NCBI GenBank assembly: GCA_028688015.1
Contig: JAQTZB010000005.1
Span: 178,128 to 242,127, forward strand
Direction of reading: 5' to 3'
DNA: 64,000 nt
Source: Elusimicrobiales bacterium
GTDB taxonomy: Bacteria > Elusimicrobiota > Elusimicrobia > Elusimicrobiales > UBA9959
Shown here: positions 55,455 to 63,730 of the stretch, piece after piece
Layout: each line of letters starts with the position of its first letter
How positions within the stretch are numbered: the first letter of the stretch is position 1
Notes under the pieces: generated by a model
The model's input: only the letters and a program-made list of their open reading frames with translations
What the model was told of the DNA's origin: nothing
The model's database searches: none
Translations under genes and position numbers: made by a program

Positions 55455-58400
55455 ATAGAACCGCGCCCGCAATAACTAAACCGCCAAACCGTCGTCCTGC
55501 TTCCTTTTTTACCCGACTAAATCTCTGCCGCCTGGCCGCTACGGGGCTGTCCTGGCGCCGCGCCCGCCTATTCCATAGGCGCGGGTGGTGCCGGAACCGC
55601 CTATATTGCTGCGGTTGGAAACCAGGGCGAAAGAAGCCGGATTGTCCCAGCCGCCGCCCCGCAAACCCTTAGCGGAGGAATCGGCAGCGGGCCAGCTGGA
55701 CGGCCAGATCACTTCCCCCCCGCCGTTGCCGGGGACGGTCAAATGGGAGCAGTTGATCACATGCTCATACACATTGCCCGCCAGGTCCGCTATGCCGTAG
55801 GGCGAAGCCCCGGCCTGCTCCGGCGTGCGATAAACGTCCCCGCTCAGGTAGCGCCCGGAGTCCAGGACTTTGAGGCCGCCGGCGGTATAGTTGTAATTCA
55901 GGTAGTTCCTGGCATGGGTGCCGCCCTCGTTAGGGGGGCTATAAGTGACGGCGTCCGGGCTGGCGTTGCCCCATGGGTAGGCGCGATAATCGGAATTAAT
56001 ATCCCGCGCGGCCTTCTCAAACTCCATCTCGGTCAGCGGCCGCAGGGCGGCCCAGGAGAGGAACGACCACAGGTCAGCGGTAGAAAGGTAATTTTTGGCG
56101 GCGAACCTGTCCGCGGCCTCGTAGCGTGAGCCATAGGGATAGCCGGCGTTAAAGGAAATATTATGTCCGTATCCCACCGTCGCGTAATGAAGGATCGCGG
56201 CCGTGGAGGGATTCACCGTGTTCAGGAAATCGGCGTACTGGCCCTGCGTAAGTTCGTAGCGCATGACGTAGAACGAGTTGTACCCGTTGGGCCAGCCGGA
56301 GTCGGTGCCTGGCGGTTTCTCGTCCACGCCCTCTACCAGGTCCTCCGCGCCGCCGTTGTAATTATTGTAGGCGGTGACCCCGATACTGCCGGCGTTGTAA
56401 ACGAAACTCCCGGCCGGCACCTTGACCATGGCGACGGCGAACACCTTCACCACGGCGTTGCCGCCGACAACGCCGTCGTCGGCGTACTTCCAGGTCACGG
56501 TGGCCCCGGCGGTCCAGTACGCGGCGGTATTGTTATGGTTAAGGAACACGCCTTTCTTGTCGCTCACCGTTGCCAGCGTGGCCCCGGCGTCCACCTGGCC
56601 GCCGGTCAGGGTGGCGTGGTTCCAGGTGCCCTCGGCCCCGGCCTGCGTGGAGAACTTCACGAAGATCCAGTCGGCGGTATTATAAATGGCGCCGTTGGCC
56701 GTGAAGCTTTGCACCAAATTGTTCTCCTTGATGCGGAAATTTATGTTGATGCCGTCCGTGCTGGGGCTGGAAAGGGCCACCTGTATCACCGCCAGGTTGT
56801 TGACCGGGGTACCGGACGCCAGTTCGCCCGTGGTGAAGGAGGCGGTGGCGCTCCACTGCCCGAAAGCGCCGCTCTCAGGTGTCTTTACCGCGGCGCGCCA
56901 GAAATACTGCGTGTTCGGCATGAGGTGCGCCCCGGTGCTGAAGAACACGAAAGTCGCCGTGCTGTCGTAGAGGAAAGAATCATCGGTCTCGTAGTACGTG
57001 CCGTCCTGCCCCGAGAAAGCGCCGTAATTGGTAAAGCCCTGCGCCGCGGTCTGGTCGAAATCCCAGGGCGGGGCCGCCATATACTGGTTGCTGTCCACCT
57101 GGAAGCGGTACTGCGCCGCGCTGCTCCCCCCTTCAGTCATGGCCCGCAGGGCGGGCGCCGGGGGAACGCTGCCGGCGCTATCGGCGGGCCAGGTAAGCCG
57201 GGCCATGGCGGTAGGCCAATTCACGTAGTTGGCAGGGTCCACCTCGTAGCGGGCGCCCCATTTGCCCTCTGGATGAGACATGAAGACGTTAGAATTTACG
57301 TCCAGGAATTGGCCGTTCACGTTCACGCCCAGGCCGGGAGCCGCGAAGTCCAGATACAGCCAGTCCGAGTTGTCCTGGTCGTAGAAGCCGCCGCTGAAGT
57401 ACACCGCGGTGGCGCCCGCGGTCAGCGCCCTGAAGGTCATGCTGGAGATCCGCAGCGTGCCGCCCGCGCCCGGGGCCGAAACTACGAGACCGTACCGTCC
57501 GCCGTTTATGACCGTGGAAGAGAGCTCCACCTTGTTCTGGTTGTAGGGGCCCAGGTACAGGGCCGTGCCCAGCCCCCCGCCGGAGTAGGTACTGCTGGCG
57601 GAGTAAAGCCCCTGCGTGGCGCCGGTGAGGAAGAGGCCGGAGCCCACGGTGTTGGTGGCCTTGAAGACGCTGTCGCGCAGCATCGCCAGCCCGGCGTTGT
57701 TCACGTAGGCGGCCGTGGAACCCTGTATAAAGCAGCTGGTCACCGTAGTGGTGGCGGAGTTGTTTACATAGAGCCCGGCGTTGTACAGGCCCGCGCCGCC
57801 GCTGGCCACGGTAGAGTAAGAAACGGAGTTGTTGTCAGCCCCGGAATAGAACTCCAGGCCGTTGCCGTCGTAGCTGTTCAGGAAGGAGCGGGTGACGCTG
57901 TTGCCGGCCGCGTTGTTAAAAGAAAGCGCCGCGGCCCCGTAGGTGCCGGACGCGGTTATAACGCTGTCCGCAATAGCGTTGCCGTAGGAATTCCACTCCA
58001 GACTGGCGCCCAGGCCCGCCTCGTTGCGCATCCGCGAGGCGGAAACGGTGTTGGTGGAGGAGCTGTAGACGAACAGGCCCCGGGCGGAGCCGCTGCCGGC
58101 GCTGGCCATGGTCGAGTTCCAGATGGCGTTATGGTCCGAGCCGCTCTGCAGGGCGGCGCCGTAGCCGTCCAGGCAGTACATGTACGACTCGCTGATATCG
58201 TTGAAATCCGAGCCGCTCAGGTACAGACCGGCATAATTGCTCTGGCCGCCGATCATGGTGGAAAGGGAGATGGCGTTGGACTGGGAGTTGTTCAAGTAGA
58301 CGGCGTTGCCGTCGGTGGTGGCGAAATAAGAGCGCGTCACCGTATGGCTGGACCCGTTCACGCGCAGCGGAGAGTAGAAGTTATAGGCTGAGACCGCCGT

Positions 58401-58925
58401 GCTGTAAGCCACTTCGTTGAGCGAGCCCTCCAGGTTTATGCCGTTAGCCCAGTGCACCGTGACGCTGGAATATATCACGCGGCTGCGGCCGGACACCTTG
58501 ATGCCGTCGGTGCCGATGTTGCCGCTGGGCGTCTCTCCCACCACGTTAACGCCGGAGATCACCGCCGACTGCGAGGACGACAGCAGGCCGTAGGCGACGC
58601 TGTTGGTGGAAAGGATAACGAAGCCCTGCACGGTCACGCTGTCCACCAGGAGGCGGAACGCCGCCTGCGCGCCCTGCGGCGGGATCACCACCGGCGCCGA
58701 ACTGACGAAGGTCGGGTCGGACATTATCAACAGGCGGGCGGCAGCGTTCTCCCAGTAGCGCTGCCTGAAACCCTGCACGGTGACCTGCTCGCTGTAGGTC
58801 TCTGTGTCGCGCACCACCACGCAGGTCGGGGTAGAAATTTCACTGGGGACGGCTGCCAGCGCCTGCTGAATGCCGGTAAAATCGCCGGTGCCGTCCCGCC
58901 TGATGTTCACGGCATAGCCGCACTG
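43075..58925 (-). repeat. Dispersed beta-helix header repeat, six copies across two genes
   Basis: A unit of about 290 bp introduces most beta-helix modules: about 54985-55270, 53150-53445, 46405-46695, 44735-45020 and 43075-43365 in the giant, and 58615-58925 in the neighbouring 2,364-residue gene. The shared protein pattern is Cys, KDG(S/T)G, an IQAAV-like helix, TCVVVRDxxTYxE, YRLxLLADP and DSVTVQGxNV. It resembles the start of pectin-lyase-fold domains. Confidence 0.8.
46690..51630 (-). repeat. Tandem pair of homologous modules of about 2.4 kb inside the giant gene
   Basis: The copies are about 49180-51630 and 46690-49175. Both begin with a Cys near the start and SGxWSxxxTWD, then HTVxID, GGxxxVxPxGWLDYG, GxYAGQxGLxVxDGGxFTVRG, TRNVLVRSSGT and an array of Asn-rich NosD-like coils. 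Both close with FGPAxAAFNxGRSKLEIAxDGGLxLRGKxDGTAxTLVxWL. Partner residues are clearly diverged, so the duplication is old or under selection for diversity. Confidence 0.85.
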
Positions 58926-61900
58926 AGCCGGAAGCGGCCATTCCACGGCGCTCCAGCCGGGCGACATGTAAACGTCCGAGCCGAGCATGTGGCGCAGCTC
59001 GGCGGTGGAAACGGAAACCCCGTCGTAGTTGGTCCAGAGCACGTCTATGCCGCCGGCGTTATTGTGCCAGCCGGCCCAGCGCAGCTGCGGGTAGCGCTGC
59101 TCGCCGGAGGGCTCGTCGGTCAGTTCGTCTATGGTTTTCCAGTTCCCAAGGGAATGATTATAGATGCTGCCCTTCAGGTTCACCGCGGAGTTCAGGGTAT
59201 CCGAACCGGACCAGAGCACGTAGACGTTGCCCAACGCGTCGGCGGCGGCGGAAGGGTACTTCTGCGGCTGCGTCGGCTCGGCCTGCGCGTAGTTGGCCAC
59301 GGTCCAATTGCCGCCGTGGGGCCGCACGGCGTACTTTATCCGGCTGTTGCCGCCGTTGGAAGCGTCGGCGGCGTACCAGGCGGCGAAGAGGTTCTTGTCG
59401 GAATCTATGGTCAGCGTCGGCTCGCCCTGGTGGAAGATGCCGCCGTCGGTAATGACGGTCCAGGCGCCCCACCCGGTGGCGAGCGTGCGCGAGGAATACA
59501 CTATATCCTCGGTGGTGTTGCTGGCGCTGTTATGGGCGTGCTTGGCCACCAGGTGCAGGCCGTCGTGGTCGTCCATGGCCAGCGCCGGGTAATCCGCCTG
59601 TTTATTATCGTCGTTGACGGAAACGTAGGTCGCCCAGGCCGCGTCCGTGGCAGTGCGAGAGGAGTAGCGCACGCTGCTGCTGCCCGGCCCGCCTGGGGAA
59701 TCCTCTCCGGACCACGCCACGTGCACGCCGTCCTTGGAGTCCACGGCCACGCTAAAGGTTCCCTCTACGCCGTCGTAGGGGTTGGCCGCGATCTTGACCG
59801 GAGTGGTCCAACCGGTAAGCGTGGAGGAAGAGTAGACGCACTTGGGATCGTTGCCGCCCGCGCCGTCGAGCGAATCATTGACGCCTCCCCACACCAGGTG
59901 CAGGCCGTCTTTGGAGTCTATAGCCAGCGCAGGGGAATACTGGTCGTAGGAATTGGGCGCACCCTCGTCGCCCAGCGTTTCTATCGGGACCAGGGTGGTA
60001 TCGGCCCAGGTCAGGCCGTTATCCAGCGACCTGCCCACGAAGACGCGGGCCCGGCCGAAATACATCTTGAGATAGGCGGCATACAGGACGCCGTTGGAAT
60101 CGCGGGCAACGGTACGGCCCCAGTTAAAATTCGCGGCGCTCCAGGTAACACTGGAGATCATGGCCCCGCCCAGCGGGCGCCGCAGGGTCAGCGTTGAGCC
60201 CAGCAGGGTCCAGGCGTAGTCGGTGTTCATTGCGCCGTTCCTGGCCAGCACCCGCACGAAGTAAGTGGTTTTGGGCTTCAGGTCGTAGAAGCTCAGGTAA
60301 TCGGCGAAAGAGGTGCTGTTCCATTTAACTTCGCCCCTGAAATCCGCGGAGGTGGCGGCCTGGACTTCGAAACTTGTCCCGTTCCCGCTATAGCCGCCCG
60401 CCACCGAGCCCGAGGACCAGGTGACGGTCAGGCTGCCGTCTCCCACGTTGCTGAACGGGGACAGCCCGCCTTCCGGCACGGTGGCGTACGCCAGGGTATA
60501 AGTTTGCGGGCCGCCGCGCTCGCCGCTTTCCAGGCCTATCTGGTTGCGGACCTTGCCCTTGACCGAATACTGCTTGTTCGGCAGCAGCCCGGTGAAAACC
60601 TTGGTAACGCCGGGGGAGAAGACAGAGGCCGAAGAAAGGTAGACCAGAGTGGAGCCGGCGGGCCCTCCCAGGTTGTTGCCGCCCAGCAGGTAGATCCTGC
60701 CGCCCAGCGCCGCCGCCGCGGCGTATTCCCTGGGCGCGGGCAGGGGCGCGGCGGAGGACCAGCTTCCGGCGCCGGGGTCATAAACGTCGTTGCGGGACTG
60801 GGGTGAGCCGTTGTTGTTGCCGCCCAGCACGTAGATCTTCCGGCCCACCGCGGCGGCGGAAAGGTTGTGGCGCGGCCCGGGCATGCCGGGCAGCGGGTCC
60901 CAGGTACCGGAGCCGGGGTCATAGCGCTCTACAGCCCCGCTCTCGCCGATGGTCGGCTGGTAGCCGCCTATGGCGTAAAGCCGGTTCTCCAGCGCCACCA
61001 TGGCCAGGCCCCAGCGCGGTACCGCAAGGGTGTTCGGACTCACCTGCCAGGTGTTGAAGGCGGGGTCATAGACCTCTAGTTCATTAGAGCCGCCGCCGGT
61101 GCCGCCCGCGGCGTACAGCTTGCCGTTAAGCGCGGCCAGGCCCAGGCTATGGCGCGCCGTGGGCATCTGTGCGGCCGTGAAAGCGCTGTTGGTCACTGGG
61201 TCATAAACCTGGACGGTATTCTGGGGTGTACTGAGGTTGTTCAGTCCGCCGACGTAATAAATGCGGCCGCCCAGCGCCGCGGCGGCGTGGCCGTACAGCG
61301 GCGCCATATCCTGCTTATAGGCCCAGCCGGACTGAGGGTTATACCGCTGGTGGTTCCCGGAGACGAAAGGCGTGCCGCCGTATTGGCCGCCGGCTACGTA
61401 GATATTGCCGGCGAGCGCGGCGGCCGCGCCCTGGGTAAAGGCGAACAGCGGGGCAGCGGCTTCCGCCCACCTGCCGCCGCCGGTGGTCCAGGCGTTGGTG
61501 TAGACCCCGTCCAGGGCCAGGTCCGCGCCTGACATGCCTTCGCCCAGGTTGGTGAAAGTGGAGCCGTACACCGAAGCGGTGATGGACCAGCTGGAGACCT
61601 CGTCGATGAATATGTCGCCCGGCTCTTCTATGCGGGTCAGTACGGGGAGCGCGGGGGCGTAATAGGTGGTGATGGCCCAAAGCGAGCCCACGCGTATGTG
61701 GTAGGTGGTGTTGGGGGTAAGTCCGTAAAAAGTGTATTCCGTGCCGCCGGGTTGGCCGCTGAGCCGCTCGCCGGTAAAATCGGCGGCCGTGGACGCTTCC
61801 ACCAGGTAGCCGCGCAGGTTGCCGGTGGCCGTCCAGTTTACATAGATGCTCGAGTCCTGGGCGTTGGGCATCAGGTTTTCAGGGATCGGGTAGGCGGGTG

Positions 61901-62633
61901 TGACCACGACCTGCCCGGCCTGCCCCATGCCGCCCATCAGGCCAGCGGTTTTATAGGCGCCGCCGCCGCCGCCGCCGGGAGGAGTCCCGGGATTACCGTT
62001 GGTGGTGTTGCTTCCGTTTCCGCCGGCACCGGCGTTAATAGGCGGCGTCCCTCCGATCACACCGCTGCCCGGGCTGCCTGGCGATCCGCTGCCGGCCGAA
62101 GAACCTGCGCCGCCGCCGTACGCGGTGGCCCCCATGGCGCCGGTGCCGCCCATGTAAGTTATATCTCCCGGCCCGCCCGTGCCGCCGTTGCCCGGGGCTG
62201 TGCCGTTAGTGCCGCCGCCGCCGCCGCCCATGGCCGCGACGGTAGCCATATCTTTAAAATAGCTTTGGCCGCCGGCGGTGCCGGGGTTGCCATTGGCTCC
62301 GGCGCCGCCCATGCCGACAGTCACGTCATAAGTGCCGCCGGGAGCTACCGGGATATTCGCTTTGCGGGCGTAACCGCCGCCGCCGCCGCCGGAGCCGCCG
62401 GAAGCGGCGCCGGTCCCGCCGCCGCCGCCGCCGCCGCCGCCCCAGACTTCGGCGGTTACGGAAGTGACTCCCTCCGGAGCGATCCAGGCGCCGCTGACCG
62501 TGAAAGTAGAGGCCGCGGCCAGGGCCGGTTGCGCCCCGAAACCGGCGGCCAGCGCCCCAAGCAGCAGCGCCGCCAAAAGGCGGGCGCCTTTAGCGGTGCG
62601 GCTTAAGTTCTCAACCCGGTTTATGCAGTTCAT
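55539..62633 (-). CDS. 2,364-residue secreted multidomain protein ending in an FGE/SUMF1-type fold
   Basis: Begins with a signal peptide (cleavage near ALAAAS, residue 41). Residues about 62-240 are very rich in glycine, with runs of up to nine Gly. Then come FN3 (245-358), kelch-like repeats (385-665; 'LGGRIYxxGG' blades), FN3 (679-819), a sialidase/BNR-like propeller (832-1215; Asp-box SLDNGLTW), a beta-helix with the header unit also found in the giant (1235-1805), FN3-like strands (1812-1942), a beta domain, and a formylglycine-generating-enzyme-sulfatase domain (about 2070-2364: VPAGSFVYNAG, YELTQGQYADFLN, RPLTEMEFEKAARD, YPWGN, GIADLAGNVYEHV, GLRGGGWDN). In this context the FGE fold, a C-type-lectin-like scaffold, more likely binds ligands than makes formylglycine. 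There is no type IX-like tail. The start overlaps the preceding gene by four bases (ATGA), so translation is coupled. Confidence 0.86.
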   Translation of the reverse strand: MNCINRVENLSRTAKGARLLAALLLGALAAGFGAQPALAAASTFTVSGAWIAPEGVTSVTAEVWGGGGGGGGGTGAASGGSGGGGGGYARKANIPVAPGGTYDVTVGMGGAGANGNPGTAGGQSYFKDMATVAAMGGGGGGTNGTAPGNGGTGGPGDITYMGGTGAMGATAYGGGAGSSAGSGSPGSPGSGVIGGTPPINAGAGGNGSNTTNGNPGTPPGGGGGGAYKTAGLMGGMGQAGQVVVTPAYPIPENLMPNAQDSSIYVNWTATGNLRGYLVEASTAADFTGERLSGQPGGTEYTFYGLTPNTTYHIRVGSLWAITTYYAPALPVLTRIEEPGDIFIDEVSSWSITASVYGSTFTNLGEGMSGADLALDGVYTNAWTTGGGRWAEAAAPLFAFTQGAAAALAGNIYVAGGQYGGTPFVSGNHQRYNPQSGWAYKQDMAPLYGHAAAALGGRIYYVGGLNNLSTPQNTVQVYDPVTNSAFTAAQMPTARHSLGLAALNGKLYAAGGTGGGSNELEVYDPAFNTWQVSPNTLAVPRWGLAMVALENRLYAIGGYQPTIGESGAVERYDPGSGTWDPLPGMPGPRHNLSAAAVGRKIYVLGGNNNGSPQSRNDVYDPGAGSWSSAAPLPAPREYAAAAALGGRIYLLGGNNLGGPAGSTLVYLSSASVFSPGVTKVFTGLLPNKQYSVKGKVRNQIGLESGERGGPQTYTLAYATVPEGGLSPFSNVGDGSLTVTWSSGSVAGGYSGNGTSFEVQAATSADFRGEVKWNSTSFADYLSFYDLKPKTTYFVRVLARNGAMNTDYAWTLLGSTLTLRRPLGGAMISSVTWSAANFNWGRTVARDSNGVLYAAYLKMYFGRARVFVGRSLDNGLTWADTTLVPIETLGDEGAPNSYDQYSPALAIDSKDGLHLVWGGVNDSLDGAGGNDPKCVYSSSTLTGWTTPVKIAANPYDGVEGTFSVAVDSKDGVHVAWSGEDSPGGPGSSSVRYSSRTATDAAWATYVSVNDDNKQADYPALAMDDHDGLHLVAKHAHNSASNTTEDIVYSSRTLATGWGAWTVITDGGIFHQGEPTLTIDSDKNLFAAWYAADASNGGNSRIKYAVRPHGGNWTVANYAQAEPTQPQKYPSAAADALGNVYVLWSGSDTLNSAVNLKGSIYNHSLGNWKTIDELTDEPSGEQRYPQLRWAGWHNNAGGIDVLWTNYDGVSVSTAELRHMLGSDVYMSPGWSAVEWPLPAQCGYAVNIRRDGTGDFTGIQQALAAVPSEISTPTCVVVRDTETYSEQVTVQGFRQRYWENAAARLLIMSDPTFVSSAPVVIPPQGAQAAFRLLVDSVTVQGFVILSTNSVAYGLLSSSQSAVISGVNVVGETPSGNIGTDGIKVSGRSRVIYSSVTVHWANGINLEGSLNEVAYSTAVSAYNFYSPLRVNGSSHTVTRSYFATTDGNAVYLNNSQSNAISLSTMIGGQSNYAGLYLSGSDFNDISESYMYCLDGYGAALQSGSDHNAIWNSTMASAGSGSARGLFVYSSSTNTVSASRMRNEAGLGASLEWNSYGNAIADSVITASGTYGAAALSFNNAAGNSVTRSFLNSYDGNGLEFYSGADNNSVSYSTVASGGAGLYNAGLYVNNSATTTVTSCFIQGSTAAYVNNAGLAMLRDSVFKATNTVGSGLFLTGATQGLYSASSTYSGGGLGTALYLGPYNQNKVELSSTVINGGRYGLVVSAPGAGGTLRISSMTFRALTAGATAVYFSGGFYDQDNSDWLYLDFAAPGLGVNVNGQFLDVNSNVFMSHPEGKWGARYEVDPANYVNWPTAMARLTWPADSAGSVPPAPALRAMTEGGSSAAQYRFQVDSNQYMAAPPWDFDQTAAQGFTNYGAFSGQDGTYYETDDSFLYDSTATFVFFSTGAHLMPNTQYFWRAAVKTPESGAFGQWSATASFTTGELASGTPVNNLAVIQVALSSPSTDGININFRIKENNLVQSFTANGAIYNTADWIFVKFSTQAGAEGTWNHATLTGGQVDAGATLATVSDKKGVFLNHNNTAAYWTAGATVTWKYADDGVVGGNAVVKVFAVAMVKVPAGSFVYNAGSIGVTAYNNYNGGAEDLVEGVDEKPPGTDSGWPNGYNSFYVMRYELTQGQYADFLNTVNPSTAAILHYATVGYGHNISFNAGYPYGSRYEAADRFAAKNYLSTADLWSFLSWAALRPLTEMEFEKAARDINSDYRAYPWGNASPDAVTYSPPNEGGTHARNYLNYNYTAGGLKVLDSGRYLSGDVYRTPEQAGASPYGIADLAGNVYEHVINCSHLTVPGNGGGEVIWPSSWPAADSSAKGLRGGGWDNPASFALVSNRSNIGGSGTTRAYGIGGRGARTAP
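62418..62441. repeat. GCC trinucleotide run encoding poly-glycine
   Basis: Eight uninterrupted GCC triplets on the + strand read as poly-Gly (GGC) in the - strand gene. A shorter similar run lies near 61958-61977. Length changes would keep the frame. Confidence 0.9.
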
Positions 62634-63544
62634 TCAGCGTTCTGCTGCCCGCCCCCCGGCGGCGCTATCTCCGCCGGGGCTATCAGCGGGTTGCCCTTTA
62701 CGGCCACAACCCAGTCCCGCAACTCCTTGTCGTTTATCAGCACGGGCAGTTTCTTAACGCTTTCGAGGTAGTCTTCAGTGGTGAGTTTAGGAACGGCCAA
62801 TGTCTCAAAATAATATTTTTTGCCCTCGGTCTTTATCAGCCGGACGAACTTTATGGCGGCCTCGTCCTCTATGGGTTCCGCCTTGACCTCGCCTGGCTTC
62901 AGAGCCTTCAAATGCTCTTCGATAAACGCCGCTTCGTAGGGCTGCCAGCGCCGCCAGGGCTCCGGCGCCACGGGGGCCGCGGTATCAGCCTCCGCCGCGT
63001 AGGCCGCCGTAGACCAGGCCAGGCCGCGCCCCGCGCCTATCGCCTGAAAATTTTTCTTCTCCGCGATATCCTTCAGCGCCCCGTCGCGCAGTGCATAGGC
63101 CTTGGTTTGCACCGCCGGATCGGTCTTTACATACTCCCGCATGAAGCGCTGCGCCAGGATGGGCCGCACGAAGATGCGCTCGTAGCGGCGCGCGTCGCCG
63201 CCAAAATATTTCTTTACGCAGGCCAGGATATCCGGGGCGCGAGTCTCGGCGTCTATGCGCGCGCTCTCCCTGTCGTAATCCGCCCTCGTGATGGGCCGGG
63301 CGGCCCGCCGCGCCAGCAGCTCCTCGAGGATAGCCGTCTCGAACAGGCGCATGAACCCGGCCCGGCGCGAAACTATGGCGTCCGCGCCGTAACAGGCCTG
63401 CGCCGCCTGCCAGTCGCCGATATCCCGCTCGGAGATCTCGCTTGCGCCCACCGCGGCCGCGGGCGCGGAGGCTCCCGCCTTGGGTGAAAAGGCAAAAAGC
63501 GCCCAAACGGCGAAAAGGAACCCCTTTAATAGGACTCTTCCCAT
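62630..63544 (-). CDS. Secreted SurA-like protein (possible chaperone or degenerate peptidyl-prolyl isomerase)
   Basis: 304 residues with a signal peptide (MGRVLLKGFLFAVWALFAFSPKAGASA). The middle (about 75-160: ITRADYDRESARIDAETRAPDI...YERIFVRPILAQRFMREYV) is helical and reads like the SurA/parvulin N-terminal chaperone domain. LKALKPGEVKAEPIEDEAAIKFVRLI near 215-240 resembles the end of a parvulin rotamase domain, but the full rotamase core is not evident. It is the first gene of the large - strand locus and overlaps the next gene's ATG, so it may chaperone the giant secreted proteins encoded behind it. Family assignment is tentative. Confidence 0.6.
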   Translation of the reverse strand: MGRVLLKGFLFAVWALFAFSPKAGASAPAAAVGASEISERDIGDWQAAQACYGADAIVSRRAGFMRLFETAILEELLARRAARPITRADYDRESARIDAETRAPDILACVKKYFGGDARRYERIFVRPILAQRFMREYVKTDPAVQTKAYALRDGALKDIAEKKNFQAIGAGRGLAWSTAAYAAEADTAAPVAPEPWRRWQPYEAAFIEEHLKALKPGEVKAEPIEDEAAIKFVRLIKTEGKKYYFETLAVPKLTTEDYLESVKKLPVLINDKELRDWVVAVKGNPLIAPAEIAPPGGGQQNAE

Positions 63545-63645
63545 CTTTATTGACTAAACTCAAATTTTACCACACCACATAATATAATAATAGATAAAGG
63601 TTTTCTTGTGCAATGCTACTTTGGTCACAAGTAACCAGAAGCACA
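63545..63645. other. AT-rich divergent intergenic region
   Basis: This is the most AT-rich stretch of the window (TAATATAATAATAG at about 63580-63594), between the divergent surface locus and FecR-domain gene. It probably holds the - strand promoter; several -10-like strings exist (TATTAT, TAAAAT) but none pairs with a good -35 at 16-18 nt. Inverted repeats CTTGTG (63605-63610)/CACAAG (63626-63631) and GCAATG (63610-63615)/CATTGC (63644-63649) reach into the + strand -35 and could bind a regulator. Confidence 0.5.
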
Positions 63646-63674
63646 TTGCCAACCCCCCCTTTCTGGGGTATAAT
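63646..63674 (+). promoter_or_regulatory. Sigma-70-type promoter of the FecR-domain gene
   Basis: TTGCCA (63646-63651), a 17-bp spacer and a perfect TATAAT (63669-63674). The expected start near 63681 leaves a leader of about 50 nt before the ATG at 63731. It is the best promoter match I found in the window. Confidence 0.85.
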
Positions 63675-63730
63675 TTTAAAGATGGGTTAGTTGGGCCCCG
63701 CCGCTGCGGGGCAAAGGCGAGGATAAAAAG

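Noticed and set aside
55455..55472. TTG start six codons upstream for the giant protein
   Set aside because: The ATG at 55454 gives a better signal peptide; neither start has a strong ribosome site, so this is only a preference.
56163..58391. A 742-codon + strand frame opposite the 2,364-residue gene
   Set aside because: Composition is Val/Gly/His/Arg-rich with no domain, and the opposite strand encodes clear beta-helix and FGE motifs.
55539..62633. Treating the FGE domain as an active formylglycine-generating enzyme
   Set aside because: It ends a large secreted binding-type protein with no sulfatase partner; a ligand-binding lectin-like use fits better, though activity is not excluded.
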